The notes: generated by a model from the letters alone, not told the origin. A stretch of DNA of 64,000 bases from Limobrevibacterium gyesilva (GCF_025989185.1 NZ_JAPDNT010000004.1:1-64000); one strand, 5' to 3'. Shown: positions 39,363 to 48,093, numbered from the stretch's first letter. Translations and numbers: made by a program.

Positions 39363-40706
39363 ATGTGCGACACGATGGCGGCGCGCGCCGCGGCGACGGC
39401 GACCGGCGGCACCCTGTTCGCGAAGAACAGCGACCGTGAACGCAACGAGGCGCAGTTCCTCGAACTGAACCCGGCCCGGCGCTATGGCAGCGGCGCGGTG
39501 CTGCGCGCCACCTACATCACCGTTCCGCAGGCCGCGCGCACCCATGCCGTGCTGCTCAGCCGCCCGTTCTGGATCTGGGGGGCGGAGATGGGCGCCAACG
39601 AGCATGGCGTGGTGATCGGCAACGAGGCGGTGCATCCGCGCGCGCTGCCGCAGCGCCAGCCGGCCCTGCTGGGGATGGACCTGTTGCGCCTGGGGCTGGA
39701 GCGCGGCGCGACGGCGGCCGCGGCGGTCGAGGTGATCACCGCGCTGCTGGAGCAGTACGGCCAGGGCGGCAATTGCAGCCATCTGGCGCGGCGCTACTAC
39801 GACAATTCCTTCATCGTCGCCGACCGCAACGAGGTCTATGTGCTGGAGACGGTCGGCCGGCGCTGGGCGGTGGAGCGGGCCCCGGCGGTGCGCGCCATCT
39901 CCAACACCTACACCATCGGCACCGACATCACCCGCGCCAGCGCCGATCTGGAAGCATTCGCACGCGCGCAAGGGTGGTGGCGCGGGGAGACATTCGATTT
40001 CGCGGCGGCGGTGACCGATCCCGGCAATCCCGGCCTGCCGGTCGCACGCACACGCTGCACCCGCGCGACCGAACTGCTGGGCCGCGATGCCGGACGGCTG
40101 ACGGCGGCGCACATGATGGCGTTCCTGCGCGATCATGGCGCGGAGGCGGGAGCCGGCTGGCATCCGCAGGACGCGACCAGGGGGTCCATTTGCATGCATG
40201 CGGCCGACGGTACGCGGCGGGGCCAGAGCGTGGGGTCCTTCGTCAGCGACCTCCGGGCGGCGGGCGCGGTGCACTGGGTGACCGGCACCTCGGCGCCCTG
40301 CACCGGCGTGTTCAAGCCGGTGTTTCTGGAAGATGGCCTGCCCGACCACGGGCCGCAGCCGGGGGACCTGTACGATCCAGAAACCCTGTGGTGGCGCCAC
40401 GAGGCGCTGCATCGCGCCATGCTGACGGACGGTGCCGACGCCGCGATCGGCGCCGAGCGTGATGCTCTGGAAGCGCGCTTCGCGGAGCGCGTGGAACCGT
40501 TGCTGGGCCGGCCCGGTCCGGCGCGCCGCGCCGCCGTCGAGCAATGCTGGCGCGAGGCGACGGAGGCGGAAGCGCGCTGGCTGCGCCATGTCCGGTCCCG
40601 CGCTCGCCTGCGCCCGGCCTATCGCGCCAGCTGGGCACGCCACGACCGGCTGGCCGGCGCGGCGCTGACCTGCACCCCGGCGCCGCACGCGCTGGCGGCG
40701 GAATGA
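39363..40706 (+). CDS. Peptidase C69 / secernin-like family protein
   Basis: This 447-residue Ntn-hydrolase begins MCDTM, so Cys2 would be the N-terminal nucleophile after Met removal. It is followed by GGTLFAKNSDRERNEAQ, GANEHGVVIGNEAV and YYDNSFIVADRNEVYVLET, the classical secernin/dipeptidase A pattern. The enzyme should hydrolyse small peptides or amides, but the substrate is unknown. The MBL-like gene follows after 4 bases, and the solute-binding protein follows that, which suggests one operon linked to peptide or amide use. Confidence 0.88.
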   Translation: MCDTMAARAAATATGGTLFAKNSDRERNEAQFLELNPARRYGSGAVLRATYITVPQAARTHAVLLSRPFWIWGAEMGANEHGVVIGNEAVHPRALPQRQPALLGMDLLRLGLERGATAAAAVEVITALLEQYGQGGNCSHLARRYYDNSFIVADRNEVYVLETVGRRWAVERAPAVRAISNTYTIGTDITRASADLEAFARAQGWWRGETFDFAAAVTDPGNPGLPVARTRCTRATELLGRDAGRLTAAHMMAFLRDHGAEAGAGWHPQDATRGSICMHAADGTRRGQSVGSFVSDLRAAGAVHWVTGTSAPCTGVFKPVFLEDGLPDHGPQPGDLYDPETLWWRHEALHRAMLTDGADAAIGAERDALEARFAERVEPLLGRPGPARRAAVEQCWREATEAEARWLRHVRSRARLRPAYRASWARHDRLAGAALTCTPAPHALAAE

Positions 40707-40710
40707 CGGC

Positions 40711-41517
40711 ATGACCGCCTTCATCTGCGTGACCTGCGGCACGCAATTCGCGCCCTCCGGCACGGCGCCGTCCGCCTGCCCGATCTGCCAGGACGAGCGG
40801 CAATATATCGGCGCCGGCGGCCAGCGCTGGACCACGCTGGAGGCACTGCGCCGCACCCACATGAACGCCTGGCGCCAGTACGAGCCGGACCTGGTCGGCA
40901 TCGGCACCATGCCGGCCTTCGCCATCGGCCAGCGCGCGCTGCTGCTGCGCACGCCTGCCGGCAACATATTGTGGGACTGCATCACCCTGCTCGACGACGC
41001 GACCGTCGCGCTGGTGAAGGCGCTCGGCGGGATCGGCAGCATCGCCATCTCCCACCCCCACTACTACAGCAGCATGATCGAGTGGGCGCAGGCGTTCGGC
41101 GCCACCATCTGGCTGCATGAGGCCGACCGTGCGCACGTCATGCACCCCGACCCGTCGATCCGGTTCTGGGCGGGCGAGACGCAGGCGCTGGCGGACGGCA
41201 TCACGCTGGTGAACGCGCCCGGCCATTTCGACGGCGCCACGATGCTGCACTGGGCGGCGGGGGCCGACGGGCGCGGCGCGCTGCTGTCGGGCGACATCTT
41301 CCAGGTGGTGCCGGATCGTCGCTACGTCAGCTTCATGCGCAGCTATCCGAACCTGGTGCCGCTGCCCGCGCGCAGCGTGCGCCGCATGGCGGCGGTGATG
41401 GAGCCCTATCCGTATGAGCGCATCTACGGGGCGTGGTGGGATCGCGTCATCGACCGTGACGCGAAAGCGCGTGTTGCGCGGTCGGTCGATCGCTATCTAC
41501 GCTGGATCGCCGATTGA
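40711..41517 (+). CDS. MBL-fold-like protein with N-terminal zinc ribbon and altered metal motif
   Basis: This 268-residue protein has a rubredoxin-like CxxC pair at the start (ICVTCG and ACPICQ, residues 6-28), then a metallo-beta-lactamase fold with GNILWDCITLLDD, ISHPHYYSSMIEW near residue 113, NAPGHFDGATML near 170 and LLSGDIFQVV near 193. The HxHxDH signature is replaced by HPHYYS, while the later His (GHFDG) and Asp (SGDIF) positions remain. It may bind one metal or act differently from standard MBL hydrolases. It is coupled to the C69 peptidase. Confidence 0.8.
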   Translation: MTAFICVTCGTQFAPSGTAPSACPICQDERQYIGAGGQRWTTLEALRRTHMNAWRQYEPDLVGIGTMPAFAIGQRALLLRTPAGNILWDCITLLDDATVALVKALGGIGSIAISHPHYYSSMIEWAQAFGATIWLHEADRAHVMHPDPSIRFWAGETQALADGITLVNAPGHFDGATMLHWAAGADGRGALLSGDIFQVVPDRRYVSFMRSYPNLVPLPARSVRRMAAVMEPYPYERIYGAWWDRVIDRDAKARVARSVDRYLRWIAD

Positions 41518-41534
41518 CAAAAGGGATCGACGTC

Positions 41535-43100
41535 ATGCCGAAAACTCTCGACCGTGCTCGCACGCTGCTGCTTGCTGCCTGCGGGCTCGGCCTTGCCTGC
41601 CTCCCCGCGCGCGCCGAGACGGTGCTGCGTGTCGTGCCGCAGGCCGATCTGCGCGTGCTCGACCCGCATGTCACCGCCGCCACGGTCACCCGCATTTTCG
41701 GGCTGATGATCTACGACCAGCTCTATTCGTTCGACGAGGCGATGCGGCCGCATCCGCAGATGGTCGGCGACACCCGTGTCTCCGCCGACAAGCTCACCTA
41801 TGAATTGACGCTGCGCGACGGGCTGAAGTTCAGCAACGGCCAGCCGGTCACCAGTGCCGACGTGATCGCCTCCATCACCCGCGCGGCCAAGCAGGACCCG
41901 CTGCTGCAGCTGATGATGAAGCGCCAGTCGCGGTTCGAGGCGGTGGACGCCCGCACCGTGCGCCTGGTGTTCCCGAAACCCTTCGCCTATGTCGAATCGG
42001 CGCTGGCCGCCCCCGGTGCGATGATCATGCGCGCCGAGGACCTGGCCGCCGCCGGCGACAAGCCTGCGACCACCACCATCGGCTCGGGCCCGTTCCGCTT
42101 CGTCGCATCGGGCTATACGCCGGGCGCCCGGATCACCTTCGACCGCAACCCCGACTACGTGCCCCGCGCCGAGCCCGCGAACGGCAATGCCGGCGGCAAG
42201 CGGGTGCTGGTGGACAAGGTGGAATGGGTGATCATCCCCGACCTGCAGACCCGCGTGTCCGCGTTGATCAAGGGCGAGGTCGATCTGCTGGACCAGTTGC
42301 CGCATGACGGCCTGCAATCGCTCAAGGGCCGGGCGGACATCGTGGTCGAGCAGAGCTCGCCGTTGGGCAACATGGCGTTCATGCGTGTGAACACGCTGCA
42401 GCCGCCGTTCAACGACGTGCGGGCGCGCCAGGCGCTGGCGCTGCTGATCAACCAGAAGGACTATCTGGCCGCCGCCTTCACCACCGATTCCACCTGGTGG
42501 CAGGAGTGCTTCTCGTTCTTCGGCTGCGCCACGCCCAACGGCACCGAGGCGGGCAGCGAGCCTTATCGCAAGCCCGATCCGGCACGCGCGAAGCAGCTTC
42601 TGGCCGAAGCCGGCTACAAGGGCGAGAAGATCGTCGTCCTTTCCAGCCAGGAAATTCCGCTGATCGGCGCGCTGGCCGAAGTGACCGGCGATGCGTTGCG
42701 CTCGATCGGCGCGAACGTGGACATGCAGACCAGCGACTGGGGCACGCTGGTGGTGCGCCGCGCCCGCAAGGACGCGCCGGACAAGGGCGGCTGGAGCATC
42801 TTCCAGTCCGGCATCGACGTCGCCGTGCTCGCCGAGCCCGCGACCAACATCCTGGTGGATGCACGCTGCGACGGGAACAACTATGTCGGCTGGCCGTGCT
42901 CGGACAAGCTGGAAGCGATGCGCACCGACGTGATCGACACGCCGGACGCCGCGAAATACGAAGCCTATAGCCGCGCGCTGTGGGCGGAACTGCCGACGCT
43001 GCTGCTGGGCCAGTACCGCCAGCCGATCGCCTATCGCAAGGCGCTATCCGGGTTGCAGCACGGGCTGACGCTGTCGTTCTGGAACGTCAGCAAGAAGTGA
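41535..43100 (+). CDS. Extracellular solute-binding protein family 5 (peptide/glutathione type)
   Basis: This 521-residue exported protein has a signal peptide (LLLAACGLGLACLPARA/E) and the DppA/GsiB-type SBP fold: RVVPQADLRVLDPHVTAA, YELTLRDGLKFSNGQPVTSADV (in parts), VDLLDQLP, NDVRARQALALLINQ and the final LTLSFWNVSKK. It would bind oligopeptides or related amides. No dpp-type permease or ATPase is in this window, so it is an orphan receptor here. It is 17 bases after the MBL-like gene and followed by a strong GC-rich hairpin. Confidence 0.92.
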   Translation: MPKTLDRARTLLLAACGLGLACLPARAETVLRVVPQADLRVLDPHVTAATVTRIFGLMIYDQLYSFDEAMRPHPQMVGDTRVSADKLTYELTLRDGLKFSNGQPVTSADVIASITRAAKQDPLLQLMMKRQSRFEAVDARTVRLVFPKPFAYVESALAAPGAMIMRAEDLAAAGDKPATTTIGSGPFRFVASGYTPGARITFDRNPDYVPRAEPANGNAGGKRVLVDKVEWVIIPDLQTRVSALIKGEVDLLDQLPHDGLQSLKGRADIVVEQSSPLGNMAFMRVNTLQPPFNDVRARQALALLINQKDYLAAAFTTDSTWWQECFSFFGCATPNGTEAGSEPYRKPDPARAKQLLAEAGYKGEKIVVLSSQEIPLIGALAEVTGDALRSIGANVDMQTSDWGTLVVRRARKDAPDKGGWSIFQSGIDVAVLAEPATNILVDARCDGNNYVGWPCSDKLEAMRTDVIDTPDAAKYEAYSRALWAELPTLLLGQYRQPIAYRKALSGLQHGLTLSFWNVSKK

Positions 43101-43106
43101 GGCAAG

Positions 43107-43140
43107 GCCGGAGCCGTGCCCGACCGGGCACGGCTCCGGC
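43107..43140. terminator. 15-bp perfect stem between convergent genes
   Basis: Arms 43107-43121 and 43126-43140 are perfectly complementary around a GACC loop, 6 bases after the SBP stop and 7 bases before the stop of the opposing nitroreductase. No T-run follows on either strand, so it may act by blocking polymerase or as a 3'-end stabiliser in both directions. Confidence 0.7.
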
Positions 43141-43147
43141 GCTGGCG

Positions 43148-43750
43148 TCAGGACAGCACGCAGGCTTCGTCGAAGCTGAAGCGCGGCGAGCGGGGGAACA
43201 GGCCTGCGGGGTCGCCGTGGCCGATATTGATCAGGAAGTTGGACTTCCAGCCGCGATCGGCCAGGAACGCCTCATCCACCTTGGCGTTGTCGAAGCCTGA
43301 CATCGGGCCGCAATCCAGGCCGAGGGCGCGGGCGGCGATGATGAAATAGGCGCCCTGCAGCGTGCCGTTGCGGAAGGCCGTGGTCTCGGCCAAAGCCGGG
43401 TTGCCGCTGAACCAGGACTTCGCATCGGCGTGCGGGAACAGCTTCGGCAGGTGGTCGTAGAAATGCGGGTCGTAGGCGACGATGGCGGTGACCGGGGCGG
43501 CCATCGTCTTTTCCGTGTTGCCGGCCGACAAAGCGGGCTTCAGCCTATCCTTGCCGTACTGGGTGCGCACGAACACGAAGCGCGCCGGGGAGGCATTGGC
43601 CGAGGTGGGGCCCATCTTCGCCAGATCGAACACGGCCTTCAGCTCGTCGTCGGTGACGGGCTGCTCGAGCCACTTGTTGTGCGTCCGCGCTTCGCGAAAC
43701 AGCACGTCGAGGGCCAGGTCATCCAGGGGCTTTGGCGTATCCAGGGGCAT
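43148..43750 (-). CDS. Nitroreductase family protein (RutE/HadB malonic semialdehyde reductase type)
   Basis: This 200-residue FMN-dependent reductase has [33 protein letters not shown], a central [19 protein letters not shown]-like segment and [12 protein letters not shown]. These match the RutE/HadB group that reduces malonic semialdehyde or similar small aldehydes. No rut genes lie nearby, so the exact role is open. The ATG at 43750 (MPLDTPKPL) is preferred to an upstream in-frame codon. A perfect 12-bp palindrome sits 13 bases upstream. Confidence 0.85.
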   Translation of the reverse strand: MPLDTPKPLDDLALDVLFREARTHNKWLEQPVTDDELKAVFDLAKMGPTSANASPARFVFVRTQYGKDRLKPALSAGNTEKTMAAPVTAIVAYDPHFYDHLPKLFPHADAKSWFSGNPALAETTAFRNGTLQGAYFIIAARALGLDCGPMSGFDNAKVDEAFLADRGWKSNFLINIGHGDPAGLFPRSPRFSFDEACVLS

Positions 43751-43763
43751 GGGCGGCCTTTCG

Positions 43764-43775
43764 TTCGATATCGAA
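43764..43775. promoter_or_regulatory. Perfect palindrome TTCGATATCGAA upstream of the nitroreductase gene
   Basis: A 12-bp perfect dyad in an AT-rich patch lies 13 bases before the ATG on the minus strand. Position and symmetry fit an operator. No regulator gene is adjacent. Confidence 0.45.
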
Positions 43776-43854
43776 TGGTAATGCAATGTAACCTGACGAT
43801 CGGACGCCGTGCAAGTGCCCTGGTATCTTGAGTGGCCGGCCGGCCCCCGCGTCC

Positions 43855-43877
43855 GCCGCAGGATGCGGCGAACTTCG
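43855..43877 (-). repeat. Short palindromic repeat, copy B (3' of nfu)
   Basis: On the minus strand it starts exactly 11 bases after the nfu stop and reads CGAAGTTCG followed by CCGCA-N3-TGCGG. The same unit with compensating changes lies at 12638-12660 after hpaH, at the same distance from the stop. Confidence 0.6.
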
Positions 43878-43888
43878 GGGGCAGGGCA

Positions 43889-44452
43889 CTAGAGCTCGAC
43901 CTGCTCCACGCGCTGCACTTCCGGCACGTAGTGGCGCAGCATGTTCTCGATGCCGTGCTTCAGCGTGGCGGAGGAAGACGGGCAGCCGCCGCACGCGCCC
44001 TGCATGTGCAAGCGGACGATGCCGTCGCGGTAGCCGCGGAAAACGATGTCGCCGCCGTCGCCGGCCACGGCCGGGCGCACGCGGGTGTCCAGCAGCTCCT
44101 TGATCTGGGCGACGATCTCGGCGTCTTCGGGCTGGACGTCCTCGTCCTCGTCATCGTCGTCGTGCTGGCCCTCGATGACCGGGCGGCCGGCGACGAAATG
44201 TTCCATGATGGTGCCGAGCACCTGCGGCTTGAGGCTCTGCCATTCCGTGTCGCCAGTCTTCGTCACCGTGATGAAGTCGCCGCCCAGGAAGACGCGGGCG
44301 ACGCCGGGCAGGGCGAAGATGGCGGCGGCGAGCGGGCTGCGGCTGGCCGCGTCAGGGGCGGCGAAATCGGCAGTGCCGGACCCCATGACGTCGCGGCCCG
44401 GCAGGAACTTGAGGCTGGCGGGGTTGGGCGTGCCTTCGGTCTCGATGAACAT
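43889..44452 (-). CDS. Nfu-type iron-sulfur cluster carrier
   Basis: This 187-residue protein has an Nfu N-terminal domain (MFIETEGTPNPASLKFLPG, FGV-like region FALPGVARVFLGGDFITV), a very acidic linker (DDDDEDEDVQPED) and a C-terminal NifU domain with the cluster-binding CxxC in GACGGCPSSS near residue 155. It carries Fe-S clusters to apo-enzymes. The ATG at 44452 has AGGG at a good distance and is preferred to a GTG three codons upstream. This form (Nfu_N plus NifU) is usual in Alphaproteobacteria and mitochondria. Confidence 0.93.
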   Translation of the reverse strand: MFIETEGTPNPASLKFLPGRDVMGSGTADFAAPDAASRSPLAAAIFALPGVARVFLGGDFITVTKTGDTEWQSLKPQVLGTIMEHFVAGRPVIEGQHDDDDEDEDVQPEDAEIVAQIKELLDTRVRPAVAGDGGDIVFRGYRDGIVRLHMQGACGGCPSSSATLKHGIENMLRHYVPEVQRVEQVEL

Positions 44453-44623
44453 CTGTTGCACCCTGGCAGTGGAGAAAGCGGCCGAACGGGAAAGCGGACT
44501 GTCGCGGTCCTGATGCTACATCGGCCGAGTCGGGCTGGAAGGCAAGAGCCCGGCACCGCGCCAGGGCGGTTGCTGTCATGAAAATTCACAAAACGGGCCG
44601 CCGGCCGGCGGTATCCTGCGGCC

Positions 44624-46210
44624 ATGACCCTGTCCCGACGGCTGTTCCTGGGCGCGCTGGGCGCGCTGCCGATGGTGCGGCTGGCGCGCGGCGCCACCGC
44701 GCACCGGCTGACGATCCTGCACATGAACGACTTCCATTCCCGCCACGAGCCGGTCGATGCGGCGGCGCTGACCTGCGCGCCCGATGGCGAGCGGATGGGC
44801 TGCTTCGGCGGCGCGGCGCGGCTGGCCTCGGCCATCGCGGCGGAGCGGGCGGCGGCGGAGGCGGCGGGGCGGACGGTGCTGCTGCTGGACGCGGGCGACC
44901 AGTTCCAGGGCAGCCTGTTCTACACGGCGTGGCACGGCGAGGCGGAACTGGCGGTGATGCACGCGCTGGGCACCGAGGCCATGGCGGTGGGCAACCACGA
45001 GTTCGACAACGGGCCGGCCGTGCTGTCGCGGTTCATCCGGGCGGCGCGCTTCCCGGTGCTGTCGGCCAATGTCGACGCCGCCGCCGACCCCGACCTGGCC
45101 GGGCTGATCCGGCCGCATGTGGTGCTGGAGAAGGCCGGGCTGCGGATCGGCGTGGTGGGCCTCACCACGCCGGAGACGGCGGTGGGGTCCTCGCCCGGGC
45201 CGCATGTACGCTTCGCCGAGCCAGGCCCGACGCTGGCGGCATCGGCGGCGGCGTTGCGGGCGGAGGGGGCGCGGCTGGTGGTGGCGCTGTCACATCTGGG
45301 CGTCGGTGCCGATCTGGGTCTGGCCGGGGCCGTGCCGGGCGTGGACGTGTTCGTGGGCGGGCATTCGCACACCCTGCTGTCGGACAGCGAGGCCGGCGCC
45401 GCCGGGCCGGCGCATCAGGCGGTGGACGGGTCTGCCGGGCAGGCCGTGGTGGTGCAGGCGGCGTGCTATGGGCGCTATCTCGGCCGGCTGGACCTCGATC
45501 TCGCGGCGGATTTCACCCCGGTCGCCTATGGCGGGGATTGCCGCCATGTCGGGCTGGACCTGCCGGAGGAGCCACGCGTGGCCGCGATCGTGGCGGGCTA
45601 TGCGGCGCAGCTCGGCGCGGTGCGCAGCCGCGTGGTCGGGCACGCGCCGGAGGCGATCGGCAACACCGGCTGCCGCATCGGCGAATGCGCGCTGGGCGAT
45701 CTGGTGGCCGAGGCGATGCTGGCCAGCGTGCATGGCGCGGAGGTCGCCATCACCAATGCCGGCGGCCTGCGCACCGGCCTGCCGGCGGGCGACATCACGC
45801 TGGGCGACGTGCTGACGGCGCTGCCGTTCGGCAACACGGTCGCGACACTGAAGCTGACGGGCGCGGACCTGCGGGACGCCGTCGCCAACGGCCTGGCGGG
45901 TGCCGGGAGGGGCGCTTTCCCGCAGATCGCCGGCGCGCGGCTGACCTGGAATCCGCTGACGAAATCCCTGGTGAGCCTTGCCATCCGCCAGGCCGACGGC
46001 GGCTTCGCGCCGCTCGATCCGGCGCGGGTCTACACGGTGGTGACCAACGACTTCATGCGTGGCGGGGGCGACGGCTACGCGGTGCTGCGCCAGCGGGCGA
46101 TCGACCCGTACGACGCCGGGCCCGGGCTGGATGTGACGGTGGCCGACGCGATCACCGCGGCGTCGCCGTTGCGGCCACGGACCGATGGGCGGATTGCCGT
46201 TCGCCCCTGA
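44624..46210 (+). CDS. Exported 5'-nucleotidase / 2',3'-cyclic phosphodiesterase (UshA family)
   Basis: This 528-residue protein has a Tat-type signal (SRRLFLGALGALP). The N-terminal metallophosphatase domain has HMNDFHSR, LDAGDQFQG, VGNHEFDNG, ALSHLG and VGGHSHTLL. The C-terminal nucleotide-binding domain has NTGCRIGECALGDLVAEAM, TNAGGLRTGLPAGDIT, LPFGNTV and VTNDFMRGGGDGY. It dephosphorylates nucleotides in the periplasm. Its last 59 bases overlap the 3' end of the convergent oxyR. Confidence 0.94.
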   Translation: MTLSRRLFLGALGALPMVRLARGATAHRLTILHMNDFHSRHEPVDAAALTCAPDGERMGCFGGAARLASAIAAERAAAEAAGRTVLLLDAGDQFQGSLFYTAWHGEAELAVMHALGTEAMAVGNHEFDNGPAVLSRFIRAARFPVLSANVDAAADPDLAGLIRPHVVLEKAGLRIGVVGLTTPETAVGSSPGPHVRFAEPGPTLAASAAALRAEGARLVVALSHLGVGADLGLAGAVPGVDVFVGGHSHTLLSDSEAGAAGPAHQAVDGSAGQAVVVQAACYGRYLGRLDLDLAADFTPVAYGGDCRHVGLDLPEEPRVAAIVAGYAAQLGAVRSRVVGHAPEAIGNTGCRIGECALGDLVAEAMLASVHGAEVAITNAGGLRTGLPAGDITLGDVLTALPFGNTVATLKLTGADLRDAVANGLAGAGRGAFPQIAGARLTWNPLTKSLVSLAIRQADGGFAPLDPARVYTVVTNDFMRGGGDGYAVLRQRAIDPYDAGPGLDVTVADAITAASPLRPRTDGRIAVRP

Positions 46211-47123
46211 GAATCAGGTTCACGCTGGCGGGAAGCCGCTGCTGGATGAGGGTGCCGAGCGCCGGCAGGTCCGCGCTGCGCGGAAAGCTCGCGCGCCACA
46301 GCAGCCCGACCGTCCGGTGCGCCTGCGCCGCCTCGAACGGCCGCACCTGCAGCCGTGGATTGCGTGCGGTGAGCGGCGGGACGGCCAGCGCCGGCAGCAG
46401 CGTGCAGCCGAGCCCGGCCGCCACCATCTCGCAGATGGTTTCCAGGCTGGTGGCGCGGAAATCGTCAGGCACAGGCTCGCGCTCGCGGAACTGCTCGCCG
46501 CAGACGGCGAGCGCCTGCGCGCGCAGGCAATGGCCTTCGTCGAGCAGCAGCAGGCGATGCCGGGCGAGGTCGCGCTCGGCCACGACCCGTTTGGCGGCCA
46601 GGGGATGGGTGGCGGGACAGACGAACCAGAACGGCTCCTGGAACAGCGGCAGGGAGGGGAGGTCGCCGGCGCGGTCGGGCAAGGCGATCACCAGGACATC
46701 CAGCTCGTAGGTTTCGAGGGCCGCCAGCAGGTTGCCGGTGAGGCCCTCCCGCAGGATCAGCCGCAGCTCCGGGAAGGCCTGGTGGAGGTGCTGCAGGAAC
46801 AGCGGCAGCAAATAGGGGCCGAGGGTCGGGATGATGCCGAGGCGCAGCACGCCGGTGAGCGTGCCCTGCTCATGGCGCGCCAGTTCGCAGATCTGGTCCA
46901 CCTCCTCGAAGATGCGCCGGGCGTGGGCGACGACGCGTTCGCCGATCGGCGTGATGGTCACGGCCTTCGTCGTGCGCTCGAAAAGGCGGACGCCCAGATA
47001 GTCCTCGAGTTTGCGCAGCTGGCTGCTGAACGTGGGCTGGCTGATGCGGCAACGCTCCGCCGCGCGGCTGAAATGCTGCAGGTCGGCGGCCGCCACCAGG
47101 TAGCGCAGCTCCGCCAGGGTCAT
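46152..47123 (-). CDS. oxyR: Hydrogen peroxide-inducible LysR regulator OxyR
   Basis: This 323-residue LysR protein has HTH LRYLVAAADLQHFSRAAERCRISQPTFSSQL in parts near residues 5-36. The redox centre is LLLLDEGHCLRAQALAVCGEQF near residues 193-214 (Cys in GHC and the second Cys nine residues later), matching E. coli Cys199 and Cys208. It activates peroxide-defence genes. The start is ATG at 47123, 12 bases from an ATAG operator array. The C-terminus runs about 18 residues beyond the E. coli length, into the convergent 5'-nucleotidase gene. The Dps-like gene is divergent. Confidence 0.95.
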   Translation of the reverse strand: MTLAELRYLVAAADLQHFSRAAERCRISQPTFSSQLRKLEDYLGVRLFERTTKAVTITPIGERVVAHARRIFEEVDQICELARHEQGTLTGVLRLGIIPTLGPYLLPLFLQHLHQAFPELRLILREGLTGNLLAALETYELDVLVIALPDRAGDLPSLPLFQEPFWFVCPATHPLAAKRVVAERDLARHRLLLLDEGHCLRAQALAVCGEQFREREPVPDDFRATSLETICEMVAAGLGCTLLPALAVPPLTARNPRLQVRPFEAAQAHRTVGLLWRASFPRSADLPALGTLIQQRLPASVNLILRGERQSAHRSVAATATPR

Positions 47124-47134
47124 CGCTCCCTCCC

Positions 47135-47182
47135 ATAGACGCCGTCTATGAACGCGATAGAGCCTTTAGATTTGACAGATAG
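47135..47182. promoter_or_regulatory. OxyR operator array in the oxyR / dps-like divergent gap
   Basis: ATAGACGCCGTCTAT (47135-47149) is a perfect ATAG-N7-CTAT half-operator. After exactly 7 bases comes ATAGAGCCTTTAGAT (47157-47171), and after 7 more another ATAG (47179). The three ATAG elements are 22 bp apart, which is the OxyR tetramer pattern. A TTGACA (47172-47177) lies within it and could be the -35 of the Dps-like gene. The position next to the oxyR start also fits autorepression. Confidence 0.85.
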
Positions 47183-47364
47183 GTAGGCCATCGCGAGGCT
47201 CGGCCGCATCAAACTGTCGTGGTGGCGTACTCCGGGGGCGAGGTGAGGCGGCCTGCGGAGCCTCCCGCGTCGGGTCGTATCTGCCGGCGGAAGGCCGCAC
47301 CGAACCGCTCTGATGCAGTGCGCTGCCGTGTCGAGGCCCACGGCAATCCGGAAGGAGCGAAATC

Positions 47365-47931
47365 ATGAAGACGGTGGCGATCGAAATGGTCGAGAAAGCC
47401 GGCGTGAACGTCGCCCAGCTGCTCGACCTGCTTGTCCGCAACGCGGCGGCCGAACTCACGACATATTATTACTACACGATCCTGCGCGTGAACCTGATCG
47501 GCATGGAGGGCGAGGGGCTCAAGCAGATCGCCGAGGACGCGCGGATCGAGGACCGCAATCATTTCGAGGCCCTGGTGCCGCGGATCTACGAACTGGGCGG
47601 CAAGCTGCCGGCAAGCATGGTCGATTTCCACAACATCTCGGCGTGCCCGCCCGCCGCCTTGCCGGCGGACCCGACGGACATGAAGGCGATGCTGCAGGTG
47701 CTGCTGGCGGCCGAGCAATGCGCCGTGCGCGGCTATACGCAGGTCTGCAACCTGACGTTCGGCAAGGACCACCGGACCTACGATCTGGCGCTGGCCATCC
47801 TGCACGAGGAGATCGAGCACGAAGCCTGGTTCTCGGAATTCCTCGGCAACGGGCCGAGCGGCCACTACAGCCGCGAAGGGCGGCCGAACTCGCCGTATGT
47901 CGGCAAGTTCCTCACGGCGGGCCAGGGCTGA
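47365..47931 (+). CDS. Dps-like (DPSL/thioferritin type) ferritin family protein
   Basis: This 188-residue four-helix ferritin-like protein has NAAAELTTYYYYTILRVNL at helix A, EDARIEDRNHFEAL (ExxH) near residue 60 and LHEEIEHEAWFSEFLG (ExxH) near residue 150. Cysteines in NISACPP and in AEQCAVRGYTQVCNLTFGKD are as expected for the DPSL subfamily. It stores iron and consumes peroxide, protecting DNA. It is divergent from oxyR with the OxyR operator in the gap, so peroxide induction is likely. Its TGA stop lies within the first stem of repeat copy 2. Confidence 0.9.
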   Translation: MKTVAIEMVEKAGVNVAQLLDLLVRNAAAELTTYYYYTILRVNLIGMEGEGLKQIAEDARIEDRNHFEALVPRIYELGGKLPASMVDFHNISACPPAALPADPTDMKAMLQVLLAAEQCAVRGYTQVCNLTFGKDHRTYDLALAILHEEIEHEAWFSEFLGNGPSGHYSREGRPNSPYVGKFLTAGQG

Positions 47932-48056
47932 TACCGACGGCCCTTGACGATGACCCTTCCATCGTCAAGGGCCGTCGGTATCGCGCCGGGTTGGTGGGCG
48001 GCGGCGCGCAAAATAACGAATCGTACCAGCGGTCATTCTTCATGGCCGCTGGTATG
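47930..48056. repeat. Two-hairpin dispersed repeat, copy 2
   Basis: Hairpin 1 has perfect 23-base arms (47930-47952 and 47960-47982) with the 7-base loop ACCCTTC. Hairpin 2 (48024-48054) has 12-base arms with one G-T pair and loop TTCTTCA, identical to copy 1. The inter-hairpin segment is shorter than in copy 1 but keeps GGTGGGCGGCGGCG and GCAAAATAACGA. As in copy 1, the element begins inside the TGA stop of the upstream redox gene. Confidence 0.9.
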
Positions 48057-48093
48057 AGCCTGCGGCACCGACCCTTCGCCGCGCGTCAGGACG

